Origin: Arenicola marina
Taxonomy: Eukaryota > Annelida > Polychaeta > Arenicolidae
Assembly (NCBI GenBank): GCA_964019135.1
Contig: OZ025255.1
Location: forward strand, 22,173,708 to 22,237,707
Direction of reading: 5' to 3'
DNA: 64,000 nucleotides
The stretch's first letter is position 1. Each line of letters begins with the position of its first letter. A program made the position numbers and the translations under genes. The notes beneath the pieces are model-generated. The model searched no databases, was not told where the DNA came from, and saw only the letters and a list, made by a program, of their open reading frames with translations. This document shows, in pieces, positions 42,500 to 54,667 of this stretch.

Positions 42500-43155
42500 T
42501 CTTATGAGAGAAATCTCCCTACACATTATATGAGTAATCTCTCCACATAAACCTGATAAAGTCGAGAGTGTTGTGACAGGTGTGGCACAGGAGGGTACGA
42601 GTAGGCTTTACAACCCCAATCACATAAAATCCCAGATGTCATTACTTTTTTGCCATCGATTGACAACACATTTGAACAAACGTTTTCTTCTATTTTAGTA
42701 TAGCTATCTATATGAGGTGTTGAACGTGACAGTGATGCCAAACTGCTACGATATTTCATGAAAGTTTGAATTATACCGATAATGTATTCATGGTAAATGT
42801 CTTAGCCATTTTCTTAACAACAGGAACACCTTTAAGCGAGAGGATAGCAGTGGTTTTAAAAGGTGTCCAAGACAGTATACCAATAACTATTTTATTACTG
42901 TAATCAGCACTTATGGAGAAAGGAGTAGAAAGAATATAGAGAAATCTAGAATCCACATCACAGCTCTAGTGAGTAATTTCAATTTAATATGCAACATTCT
43001 ATGTGCATTTTATAGCTCAGTTTGTGGTCATGCCTACCATTTATTACACCAATGGACCTCGTGGAGATCTCATCCAAGAGATCTGAGGGATTGCATTTAA
43101 AGGGCACTTTTATGAAATTAGGATCTCTATCATGTCCGATACATTGTACATGCTT
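42500..43155. other. AT-rich stretch without recognised gene
   Basis: Only short frames, no motif. Confidence 0.3.
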
Positions 43156-43660
43156 TCAATTGAATGGATTATTTTGATACATTGAATTCTACTCACAAGG
43201 GATGGCTTCGATTGAATGGGTTATTTTCAAACACTGGAATTCGCCTCACAGGGAATGGTTTTTATTGAAGGGGTTATTTTCAAACACGGGCATTCTCATC
43301 ACAAGAGATGGCTATAATTTAAGGGGTTATTTGATACATTGGAATGCTCGTCACAAGGGATGGCTTTAATGGAATGGGTTAGGAATATACGAATGTATAG
43401 GTCAATTGAAACACAAGGGATGGCTTTCTTTAAATGAAGGGGTTCCTCGATACACTAGAATTTTAATCATAAGGGACCATTTAATTGAACGGGTTATTTG
43501 ATACACTGGAATCTCATCACAAGGGAATATTTAACTGAATGGATTATTTGATACACCAGGGTTCTCATCATAAGGGAATATTCAATTAAATGGTTTAATT
43601 GATGCACTGGAATTTTGATCATAAAGGAATTTCAAATACATGGGTTATTTGAGACACAGG
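43156..43660 (+). repeat. Degenerate minisatellite of about 51-53 bp, about 10 copies
   Basis: The recurring order is ATTGAATGGGTTATTT, GATACACTGGAATTCTCATC and ACAAGGGATGGCTTT. Units are AT-rich and strongly diverged, so the array is old compared with the 41-bp one. Confidence 0.7.
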
Positions 43661-45594
43661 TATACACGTTTAAATGTCTGGTACTTAATATTACTTGAAC
43701 ATTTCATCACACCAGGTACCTGGGCTTGTTGCTCTGAAAAATCTAGTAACTTAATAGAGGTAGATGCTAAAAGTTTACAGCAGCGATTCTGATAGGCATA
43801 GGTATAGTGAGCGGACTACGCCATATTTCATTTCAATTAATGTCCCATTATTGTGCGGATGTCCCATATCTTTAAAGAGCTCTGGGACACTGGGACCCAC
43901 CCACTGGCCTAGAATCAGAAGCACTGTAATACAGGATGAATGACCTGGCAAAGGTCTCTCGATATTTACCACGACTTTTTTGTAGGGCTTCGATAACAAC
44001 AATAATGACTCTCGTCATTATGCAATAACAAACGTTTACCTATCAGGTTAAATGCATGTATTCCTATTACAGCATCGTGCTAGTATTACTATGCTGACAG
44101 TTGGGCCGTTGTATACTGTAGATTAGACCTCTATAGAATAGAAATTCCGCTCAACAGACTCCGTGCTGTGTTGTGGGATAGCATGAAAAGGATACCCGTT
44201 TGTCTAGTGGTATGGGCCGAGGCCGCGTGTGTCCGGGGCCTGTCCGGGGACGCTCTCTGTGGTAGCGGTCCACCAGACTCTGGCGACCTGACCCTGGCTG
44301 CTTCATGTCCTCCAAGTTGTTCAGGGTGTTAAGGGCCCCCCAAAAACGAGACCATTAGTTCGCGTTAACAGGACTGTACTGAGCTGCAAGGGATGAGCTA
44401 TTATTACATCAGACAGTGTGCTCAATATACAGGGAGGAGATAATACTGGCAAGTGCAAGGTAATTGGTAAGTGTTGCCTCTCACAGCAGAGAGCAATATC
44501 TGAATAATGTGCAGTGGTTTGAGCTGCACTCCACAATCAAGTACAAATAGTACTGTAATACTGCATTGCGCAGTAGCCTGTACAATAAAAAAATACAATT
44601 AATCAGGAACATTATTTAGCCTCCTAATAAAATTATCTCACAGAAACAAATACAATTGCGCAGCATCCTGTGCAATAAAAAGGATGATGAAGGAGAGATG
44701 TTTGCAGTACTGATACCATGTGCAATAAAATAATCAGAAATATCAACGCTAGCAAAAAGAAAGATAAACAAATCAAACATCTATATTCCCAGTAAGTTAA
44801 ACCATGAACTGGTATTTGGATCAGTTCCCAGCAGGTCATACCTGCAGTGAGCAATTTCCATTGCACCAACTAACCCATGCCAAAAGGGCATCTGGTCGTA
44901 ACTGTCAATCATCATTGGCTGTAAGCCATTCTCAAAGCTCTTACAAACTTGCCCTCATGTTACTTCGTTGTACAAATTTGTTGTATCCCATACTTTTTTT
45001 TCAGTTTTAGTTTCAGTTTTAGAGGCCTCATTACTAAACAAACTTGCACATGGTTTGATTTCTTTTTATTCTGAGATATTTACATTGCAGAGCAAAGGTG
45101 ATCCATCCATTAGAACTATCACTTTTCCGGACATGTATATTCATCTAATTAAATACTATACCATATGTATAGATTAATCACATCAACCCTGATAAAAATT
45201 AACAATGGCATTTACCTGGTAGCGAAATTATTGATGTATTTCAGCAACAAAAGTAAACTACAAGTCACATAAGCAAGGAACTTGTATTATCTAGGTGAAC
45301 AGCAAGATATTTATGTAGATGACAAATCATAACAGTATTACCCAGTTATATAATGCATCGACCAATGTATATCATTTATTATACATGTCTTGTATGTACA
45401 TGAAACACTAAAATCTATCATTATTACAAAATGAAGATGGACCTTGCATATTGACAAGTGTCATAACAGTCAATTCAACTACAATATTCACTTTCTCTAT
45501 TTAGCTATAACTGCAACTGATTTCCTGACATGCTGTTTCAGCAACACTAAAAATTGGAACTATATTAATATTTATATATACGGTTTGATCGGGT
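43661..45594. other. AT-rich stretch without recognised gene
   Basis: Small imperfect repeats around GCGCAG..CCTGTGCAATAAAA occur three times at about 44565-44735. No coding region was recognised. Confidence 0.3.
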
Positions 45595-45822
45595 GGTTGT
45601 ATATTCAGGGCGCTTTAACAAATTCTGGTCATATGTCATCAATGGAAGAAGAAAGGGATGAGCAAAGCCATGTCCCTGGGGTAACTCCCTACTTTTTGCG
45701 GAATGGGACTGTTATCCTGTGACCACACAGCCATGACCACAGCTGGGGTCTGATCTACCGATCGACGTGCCATTAGGTCTAGCTCTAGCCCATTTAGCTA
45801 CCAAGGGATCCTATATATGGTT
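45595..45822 (-). mobile_element. tRNA-derived SINE, family S2, copy 2
   Basis: On the minus strand the head reads GGATCCCTTGGTAGCTAAAT then GGGCTAGAGC (A-box-like), with a weak B-box-like GGTAGATCAGACCCC. The body matches 41206-41372. A tRNA-Lys-like origin is possible but the assignment is weak. Confidence 0.55.
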
Positions 45823-48684
45823 TGAACTGATAAGGTATCCCTAAATAGTCATCACACTGGAGTTAACTTAAACAAGTGCAAGTGGGCTTTGAAATTTAAT
45901 ATTAATATTGCATAAAGCAGTAAAAAGAATATTACTACATGCATGCATTTGCCAGCCAGGTATACAGACTATGCAGTGCAGTAGATCTTTGGGAAAAGGC
46001 AGCTTTTCTTATACAGTGGTCCCTGCCTCATACAACATCCTGTAGAATGGCCAATGAGGTCATAGAACTCTGGCATTGTGTACCGTAATTGAGGGAATCC
46101 TTGAGGGATCACCATTTATATACTTGACATCAGAGCATTGATTTGATGTTATATGTACTGGATCCAGGTAGGTTTCTTTGATATGCAAGAAGATGAAATA
46201 CATGATTGCCACAAATGATTGGTATTCATTTGCATAAAGGATTGCCTTAAGTTTGATAATTGGGATCTACTGATAGTTGCAAAAATGTAACTGTAACATG
46301 TAAAAGTGTTTTTTGAGAAAAGTTTAATAATGGAAGGTCTTACAATCAATGGGGGTGTATAGTGCAGGGACCACTGCACTACCACATTCATCTTGTGATA
46401 TCAATAGAGTTTATATATGCCATAAGAAGACAGATTTGAAGTAGAAATATCTCAAAAATACATGTAAATTCAAAAGTTGTCATTCGACCCTATTGACATT
46501 ATATTTCATCTTTGACTTTACTGCTGATATCAACTTATACAAGGCTATACGCCATGCAGAACCATTGAATAATGGTTCTGTTAAATCCACTGAATAGAAA
46601 GTTTCCACATCATTATTGTTCTTCAGTGAAGAACTCCCATATGGGAAAGGACAGTAAGAATTTGTATATCCTTTTAATATAAATATAAGATAAATTAATA
46701 AGCAATGTAATGCTTTTCTTTGCTAAATTACCGGTATCATTGTTTATATATAGAGTATAGTTTATGATATATCCCCCCCCCAAAATTCCTTTTTACCACA
46801 TAAGTATAACCAAAATAATATTTTATTCATATCTGTACTATCATATTTTTAATGAATAAGAAGATGACATTTTATATTTAAGTCCATCTCCTATGTTACC
46901 TTGCATATATTTGATCCATTTGCACAACATACCGGGTAAACAAACTTCCATACACACTTAATTTATTTGCCACTGATATTAACATTATTAGCCCCTTTAT
47001 CCCTGACCTACCCAAAAAATTTAAAGATAGACAGGGAGAATTTTTTTATTGATTTGTGATGTCAAAAGATGACATGGAGTCTATAGGAGGTGCAGGTCTA
47101 AAGCGTTGCTGTAAACATGGGCCTGGAAGTGAACCCTCCTCCTCACTTGGGTGGAAGAAGGGGGGAATGAGGGGGCTAGGGATTCCTTTGGTCATCATTA
47201 CAGGTATGTTTGGCGGAAGAGATCCCTTGTTTTCCCCAAAGACCCTATTCATATACATCTGCCTGGCTCAGTTCCAGTTCAGTTGCCTGTGCCTCAATTA
47301 TTAATTGTTGAAAAAACAACATCATCACTTTGTGTGGTTTCCAAGGCCTGTTTGCTGATCCATGCAACAATCCGGGACAGTGGCCACCCTATGTAAGCAT
47401 TGGAATTTATGCTAAGAAATCATAAAAGTTTAAAAAAACTGCAAATATGCCCTATTAATGATAAGAATATTAATTTAGCGACCATCAGACACATAGGTGA
47501 ATGCTACTTAGTTGTTTTCCCAAATGGACACTATAACATTCCGGTTTCTACAAGTATTACTATTAAATAAAAATATGTGATGGAACATTTTACAATATTA
47601 GTGTGCTGCATGTTTTCTAAGCTAGGCCGATAAATGCTGCACTCCCTCCCTTCTGATGTGCATGAACAAATTCTTTTTGCCACATAAATTTTATTTAACC
47701 CTAGATCTAGATTCTATGTCTACAAATTCACTGACATCCCTGAGATGGCCTGTTTCCTACTGTAGCCTAGCCCACCCTCTTGGGAAGAAACGCAGGCTCG
47801 CAACACACTGTCACTGCAGTTGCTTGTGTTCAGTGACTGTCAGTGTCACAAGTGTTGCTCCAACCACCAAGACTACACTGTTAATGTCATAGATCTAGGA
47901 AAATAAACATCAGTGTTAGAGCTTCCCTGTTGTGAATACATTCAAACAGAGTAGCAAAGAGAGTCAAGGCGAGATAGCCCTATACTCAAACCAGTTCATC
48001 TTGTGACATCTCAAATTTCTACTCTGAGCAAGGGTTTAGAAATGGATTGTTCATGGCCTGAATTTATTTGGTTTAGTTTAGATATTAATATTGATGGCAT
48101 AATTGACATTTAAAAATAACTCCACCTTATAAATAGCTTCAATAACCATCGGGAAATATATATTTGGTAGTGGTTTACTAACAAATACCCCCCAAGAGAT
48201 GGATTTTGAACTATAATAGATTTATTATAAGAGATAAAAAGATAGATCTGAGTTAATAACATTATAAACAATAATTTATCTATAGCAATAAAATAATATA
48301 TGGAACCGAAAAGTATAGATCTATGTGCTTTACATCAAAAAGTAAATAATATAAAACTATAGAAAAGTTATATAATATCAGACTTCATTCTCTTCTTTTG
48401 TTAAAATTGGCAAGATTCCAAATTAATGTTAGATTAGTTTTCTCTTTCATCTTTTTAACAAATAAATGTAGCAGATCCATCATGTATCTTTAAGAAAAGA
48501 ATAGTAATCCTTTAATCAAGTTCAATGTAAATACATTGCGTTAAGACTGAGCCAAGCATATTCATAATCCATCCATGTATCTTATGACTTATCACAATTA
48601 CCTAGGCTACGCCTACAGTAGGCTAAGCCTTAGCCTGAAAACAAGACGTTACAGTCGTAAGACAGTCAGGGGATGGGACGACAT
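45823..48684. other. Long AT-rich stretch without recognised gene
   Basis: No exon, RNA gene or repeat was recognised. It could be intron of MCTP or intergenic. Confidence 0.3.
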
Positions 48685-49230
48685 ATAGTCAAAGTCATAA
48701 ATGCCGCAGACTCACGTTTCGGCCCATATTTTCCGCGAATTTGGCGCGATCGCTCTAAAAATTACTGACGTGACAAAGCAACCCTGTGCAATTTTAATGA
48801 TACCAAACTTACGCGTGTACTGCGAGGTTATTTTTTTTTAAGACACAAACAATATTTCTCTATGCTGACACTCCATTGGCACGTTTCGTAAACATACTAA
48901 AGCACACGTCATAAAATGACGTAGTTGCCATGGCGCCGAACGTGCTCTGAGCTATATTTGCACCAGCCACGCGCGCCATGGCAACAGCCTTTCATTGTCT
49001 GTGATTTAGTCTATTTGCCACAAAGTGTCTGCTGCCAATGGAGTGTCAGCATGGAGAAATATTGTTTGTGTCTTAAAAAAGGATAAGCTCACAGTACACA
49101 CGTAAGTTTGGTATCATTAAAATTGCACAGGGTTGCTTTGTCAGGTCAGTGATTTTTTGAGCGATTGCGCCAAATTCGCGGAAAATATGGGCTGAAACGT
49201 GAGTCTACGGCATTTATGACTTTGACTTTA
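48685..49230. mobile_element. Foldback MITE, copy 1
   Basis: The arms are about 200 bp and inverted (48685-48882 against 49230-49033), starting (TA)AAGTCAAAGTCATAAATGCC-like. A TA at each end suggests Tc1/mariner-type target use. The centre holds GTTGCCATGGCGCC (48924-48937) and GCGCCATGGCAAC (48973-48985), each resembling an RFX X-box. There is no coding capacity. A transcript would form a long hairpin. Confidence 0.85.
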
Positions 49231-50123
49231 GTAACCAGGCAACGTCTGAACTCATCCGCCCCGGCCTCTGTTAGCAATACCTATTTTGTGCAAAATGTCG
49301 AAACACTCACCTGCTAGACGAAATGTGAAATTACACAAATATTCCTCAATCAAGAATGATGCATGGGCACACGATGTTGAAGAAATGTAATCACAGATAA
49401 ATGTGTATTTGCGAAGTTTTGCATGCCTACCAAATTAAAAGATTTCCTGAGCAGCCATGATACATTCTTCACACTCAATCAACAGGTAGCGCTATAACGT
49501 CGTTGATTGGTAGAGATGTAAGCGATGTTTAGTTTGCAGGACGTTGGTCTCGGCGAAATGAATGATATGCGAGGCAAGGCTATTCTCTATATCCCTTCTC
49601 ACAAGTCTCGCTGTGAAAAAAACATTGCACAAAAAGACAAGACCATATGCAAGTTATGGTTTATCATATATAAATTTCGGTCCCGCTCGCTATATATCTT
49701 AGCTCACCTCTTCATCTTGCCGAGGTGCTTGCAAACGAACATGGTCGTCGAATAAACCCCGGGAAGTTGCATATTGTATGCAAGTCTTGCTAGATCTGGT
49801 TCATGTAGACAAATATGAACTGTTTACTTCAGTTAGAAAAAAAACACGTTGCTGACATATCTTGCACTTGCACAGTCAATGCCTGACAAGAGCTGTATTG
49901 GAAAGATTGCCATAAGATGGAGGGGTGGAGTGTAAGTGGCGTAATTCTAAGCCATACATCAGTCATTGTAGGTACAATTCGTTAGGCCTATATCATTATA
50001 AACTCGTGGACTGTCCCACATTGCCTTTGTAAAGAAATGAAAACGCATTGAATCCAATATTTCTTATCGCTTTACGAAACTTGGAGGATAAAAAGTCACG
50101 TTGTCAGTCACCGAATTTCCAAG
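49231..50123. other. Stretch without recognised gene
   Basis: Short frames only. Confidence 0.3.
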
Positions 50124-50137
50124 CGTTACATGTAAGG

Positions 50138-50323
50138 AATGGAATGTTGGTGTTTTAGGCCACTTTTGTGCACATACAGGCTAAATTGGGCCAAGGAACC
50201 TCCCGAGACGATGAAGGATGAAGAAATGAAACATGCCCCAGATTAGGTGCCCGAGCCCGGATTCGAACCCAGGACCTATTGATCTGCGGTCTAGTGCGCT
50301 AACCACTACACCAGGGAGGCCCC
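50138..50323 (-). mobile_element. tRNA-derived SINE, family S1, copy 3
   Basis: It has the same head (GGCCTCCCTGGTGTAGTGGT) and B-box (GGTTCGAATCC) as 39214-39406, on the minus strand. A perfect 14-bp target duplication, CGTTACATGTAAGG, flanks it (50124-50137 and 50324-50337), so the insertion is recent. Confidence 0.92.
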
Positions 50324-50337
50324 CGTTACATGTAAGG

Positions 50338-51831
50338 TGTTGTACTGTTATGGATACAATAACAACAAATTATAGCGGAGGTCCAGCACAAACAAAACAC
50401 AGCAGGATAGATATGATAGTTTATGAACAGTTGCATTAGTGCAAGTTGTAGGCATAATTGGGGGTGAGGGGGGGGGGGGGGGCGGTGCAAGGGGTATTTC
50501 CGTTCCTCGGGAATGGGGTTTTCATTTCATCGTGAACTATCAAAATTGCCGCCATATATGATTACAGAATAGTTGCGAGACCTATGACGTCGCAAATTTT
50601 GCAATGAAAGTTAAGAAGATCTTTGTCTTAACTTTTCTAGAATACCACTTGCGACAAAACGTAACTTTTGCAAATTTTCGCAACAATATTTGCGAGGAAG
50701 TCGAGTTGCGAAGATCGCAACTGGTTCGAGATTACGGATCCAGCTCTTCAAAGGGGAACCTAATTTACGTCACGAAACGTCCAATTATCATCTGTGACGA
50801 TTTATTGATGTTTTAATGCGTCATATGAGATAATGGCAAATATCTCTAATAGTGCTACCGAATAAACTTAACGGATAATATATTTGGATGAAGCAAAATC
50901 TTACCATTAATATCATGAAAGTCCCTTTGGACCTGGGATATGGACTTCAATCATATTAGGGTACTTTCCAGTGTATAAATCGCACCTTTTTTCCTGAGGG
51001 GTACGACTCCCCCTTCCTACCTTCCAGCGTTCCCGCCTATCATAATCCCGTCCGGCGAACGAATACATGCAATTACTCCGACACCAATTGTAGATACAAC
51101 CAGTCACGACAATTGCCGGTAACAACATTCACCTGTCTATTCCACATCACTTCTCCTACCAAGTATGACTGGGTTAACTAGGAATTCACAGGCTGCTATA
51201 ACGGATCCCAAATAGGGAAAGGGTCTTCGCGTTGAACTAGGAATTGTACGGATAAAGATCCCCAAAAATTGCCCACAGCTAATCGCGAATCTCCAAGAAT
51301 TCTTGGATGCCAATCGCGGAGATCGGAAAAGGTAACCCCCCACCTGTGATATAGATGGTCATATGCTTTATTATTTGTTACTATCACAACTACCCCCCTT
51401 CCCTTTTCTCCACCCTCCGTGGCGACGAGAGACACCGTCAACATTGAACAACGCTGACACTGACTGAATATTTATGAATCACTGAGGCGGGCGACTACCA
51501 GGTAGGCTACCAAGTGTCTGTCTGGCCCACTTAGTCTAAGACGGCAGTTGTATCAGATTATGCAATGTAATATACGATCTCTGTCTGTCAAGTTACACCA
51601 TCCAATGCCCTTTCCCGACACTGCCTAATCACTGATAGTGTTTCATTCTTATATATTATGGGACTGTTAGTTGCGGGGTATTACGCAAGTGCCGCTGAAA
51701 CTGCGCTCCGATGACACATGAACGAAACAAGATCGATCAGTTCTGAAGGTCTTCGTCCAACTAGCTGCCCACAACAGCACAACAAGCCATTTGCTATCCC
51801 AAGACATTGTTTTTTGGTGTTAACGCTGTGT
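50338..51831. other. Stretch without recognised gene
   Basis: A 14-base G run lies at 50469-50482. Frames at 50604-50816 (+) and 51343-51137 (-) have no recognisable domain. Confidence 0.3.
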
Positions 51832-51977
51832 CAAGGGCGGACCCAGGGGGTAGTCCAGGGGGTCCGGACCCCTCACCCCTTTTTTTAGGAAGAATGTTGT
51901 TTTTTAATGTAAATTTTAGGCCATTTGAGGCGTGCCCCTGACCTCCGGCTTTTATCAAATTCCTGGATCCGCCCCTG
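51832..51977. mobile_element. Small MITE with CAGGGGCGGATCCAGG-type termini
   Basis: The ends CAAGGGCGGACCCAGG and, inverted, CAGGGGCGGATCCAGG are imperfect terminal inverted repeats around a 146-bp body. The TGTGT flanks are only partly matching. I recall this terminus from widespread metazoan MITEs (hAT-like), but the superfamily is not secured. Confidence 0.6.
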
Positions 51978-53009
51978 TTGTGTGAAATGAAGTTACGGTC
52001 AATAGTTAACAAACCCTGTCGTTATGGTGAGCGTCAACGTGGGTGATTTTATACGCCGTCGGTAATGTTTCTCAAAATCGGCGGGTGCGACTTATACACC
52101 GATGGAGGAGTGAAAGGACAAGGCCCCTATAACATATTACATATAAAAGTTAATAGCCGGGGAACTCAAAAATATACGCGAAAAAAAGAGATGGGGCTTC
52201 ACGAATAAGGAGACATTTTGCGTCCTCGATAAAAGTTTGGGCCTTAAGAACCCCCCCCCCCCCCCTCCTCTTGTATCATAGTGAGTCACAGCAAGGGCCT
52301 GTGACATACATACATTCCCGGTGGCGGCATCAGTCGTTGTACCTAAAATTAACCTCGAATTTTACTATTCCACAGACCAATAGGTTGAGTCTCATGTGCC
52401 AGCGCCTTTCTTGATGAAAAACAAATACAAAGAACTAAATAAGGCTTATAACTCGCAAAACTTTTGCCTCATTTTTCAAAAATGTCGTGCAAATTGTACA
52501 TGTTTGGGCCGCCATTTTGCTGAACTACGAGAGGCGAACGCTGCCGGGCAATGTGTTGTGCAGACGACGCATCACGATATATTTGCATCCGATAAGCGTT
52601 TGTTGGTTATTTCTATTCGAGCGGTAATCGTACTCGCTGTCATTGTTACCTGTCACACGACAATGGAAAATGGCGCGCGCGCCGCTGATGGAATAAAGCT
52701 GGACAGAAAAAGCCCAGCCGTGTCAAGTTAAAAGAAAAAAAAACGAAGTATTTTCTTTTCGTCAGGTCAGTAAATTGCATAAGGATGCTGGTAAGGTACA
52801 TCAATTGGGGATAGCTATAAGGACTGTACGCCCTGTACGCGAAAATATGCGATGCAGCACCACAAAGACCGGCTCTAACGGCACCCTGTGACATTAGAGA
52901 CGGGTTTGGTAAGGATGAGATCAGTAACTGTAGTCAATCAACTGACCCAGAAAGGGGCTTGGGGGGGGGGGGGGGGCGCGTCCGGAGTGGCTGTTGTTGA
53001 GTTGAGGTC
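51978..53009. other. Stretch without secure gene
   Basis: It holds a C run (52251-52265), a G run (52961-52976), and a plus-strand frame at 52396-52731 (111 codons) with one hydrophobic segment but no recognised homology. I do not call it a gene. Confidence 0.3.
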
Positions 53010-53580
53010 TAAAGTCAAAGTCATAAATGCCGTAGACACACGTTTCAGCCCATATTTTCCGCGAATTTGTCTCGTTCACTCTCAAAATCCCTGACGTGAG
53101 AAAGCAACACTAGACCATTTTAATGATACCAAACTTACCTTTGTAATGCGATGTTATCCTTTTTTATGACACAAAGAATATTTCTCCATGCTGACACTCC
53201 GTTGACATAAAACGCTCTGTCGCCAAAATACTAAAACACGCGTCATAAAATGATGGTTGCCATGGCGCCGAACGTGCTTTGAACAATACATGCTCTATTT
53301 TTATACCAGCCAGGAGGATGCCATGGCAACTGTAGAGCCTTTCATTGTCTGTGATTTAGTCTAGTTGCGAAAGTGTGTCTGATGCCTATGGAGTGTCAGC
53401 ATGGAGAAATATTGTTTGTGTCTTAAAAAAGGATAACATCGCAGTACAAACGTAAGTTTAGTATCATTAAAATGGTCTAGTGTTGCTTTCTCACGTCAGG
53501 GATTTTGAGAGTGATCGAGGTAAATTCGCGGAAAATATGGGCCGAAACGTGTGTCTACGGCATTTATGACTTTGACTTTA
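53010..53580. mobile_element. Foldback MITE, copy 2
   Basis: It is the same element as 48685-49230: termini TAAAGTCAAAGTCATAAATG inverted at both ends, long arms, and a centre with GTTGCCATGGCGCC (about 53257) and a weaker GATGCCATGGCAAC (about 53317). It is 571 bp, with arms slightly better conserved than the centre. Confidence 0.85.
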
Positions 53581-54447
53581 CTGGCGCCGTGGCCGCGCGT
53601 CCACCGGACGGAGAGGGGGGGTGGGGGGGGGGGGGGGGCTAAGGATTAGCAGGATGCAATTAAAACGGCAGGCAGGGTTTTGTGTGATCGTGCTAATCGT
53701 GTACTGTTATTTTCAGGGCGGGAAATGAAAGACCTGACGAGTCGACATCAAAGGCACAGATCGTGTATCGTTATTTGACGCTGTCATGTGGAAGACCTGA
53801 CGGTTCTCTTGCATCATTAGTTCTAATAAAGATGTGATGTGCTATATATATAATAACGAGTAATGTCTTTAAGTAACACAAGGAAAACGGAAAGTGATAA
53901 AAAGGAAGTGATAAAACGGAAAATCGTATTCACCAGGCCAGGAGGACGTCCCGCAGGTCGCCGCCGTCTCCCACGCCGTCGCCATCCCCCAGGCCGATGT
54001 CTCGCAGGTCGCAAGGGACTGTAGCCCGCCCCATGTGACTTTGTTGGTTTTACACAACACCGAAACACATGTCCTAACCATAAAATCCTGAACGGTAATG
54101 CACAAACATGCGTGGCGAGAAGCAGCTTCGATGGCAAGAACTTTTTAGAGTATGGCAATAGTTTCTGGAGTATGTATCTTACCGTTTACTTTATTTTATG
54201 CGTTATTTTGGTCGAGCCAGCAGACAGCTCTGTGCCGTCCGCCATTATGCCCACCCAGTGGACAAATTGCACATACGCACCATCGTCAAAGCGATACCGT
54301 TTGCTTGGTGGCCCTTTGTAAACCCAGCCGTTGAGACACGATAAGCGAAACGCGACCTGCCTGCAGCATCGCACCATCGCTGGGCCATCGTTGGCAAGGA
54401 GGGGGGGGGGGGCATGGTGGGAGCGCGGGAACTAATTGGCTCTATGC
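53581..54447. other. Stretch upstream of receptor C with G runs and an uncertain short exon candidate
   Basis: G runs lie at 53623-53638 and 54401-54412. Both strands of 54170-54380 look locally coding (see findings). No call is made. Confidence 0.3.
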
Positions 54448-54667
54448 GACGCAAACCAATTAACGTCCACTACACTGAGTTATCGCTTTGGTTAATAGGA
54501 CCCAATCTAACCCTCGCAGTTGTGGATCTGCCACCCACGTGTGCTCTTCAGCCCACCACATGACCGCCCATTATCAGTCCGGTATTTAAAACGCAAAGAG
54601 TCACAAGACATAATCGAAGGACTCGACGAGATACCCTTAAACAATAGCGATAGAAACTTAGATAGTT
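54448..54667 (+). promoter_or_regulatory. Conserved 5' flank (promoter region) of receptor copy C
   Basis: It matches 22864-22636 inverted. A TATA-like TATTTAAAA lies at 54583-54591, about 77 bases before the ATG and absent from copy B. The block with CCAATTAACGTCCACTACAC and GTTATCGCTTTGGTTAAT is kept in both copies and is the best candidate for shared regulation. Confidence 0.45.

Noticed and set aside
52396-52731. 111-codon plus-strand frame with one hydrophobic segment
   Set aside because: No homology recognised, weak start, and it lies in low-complexity surroundings.
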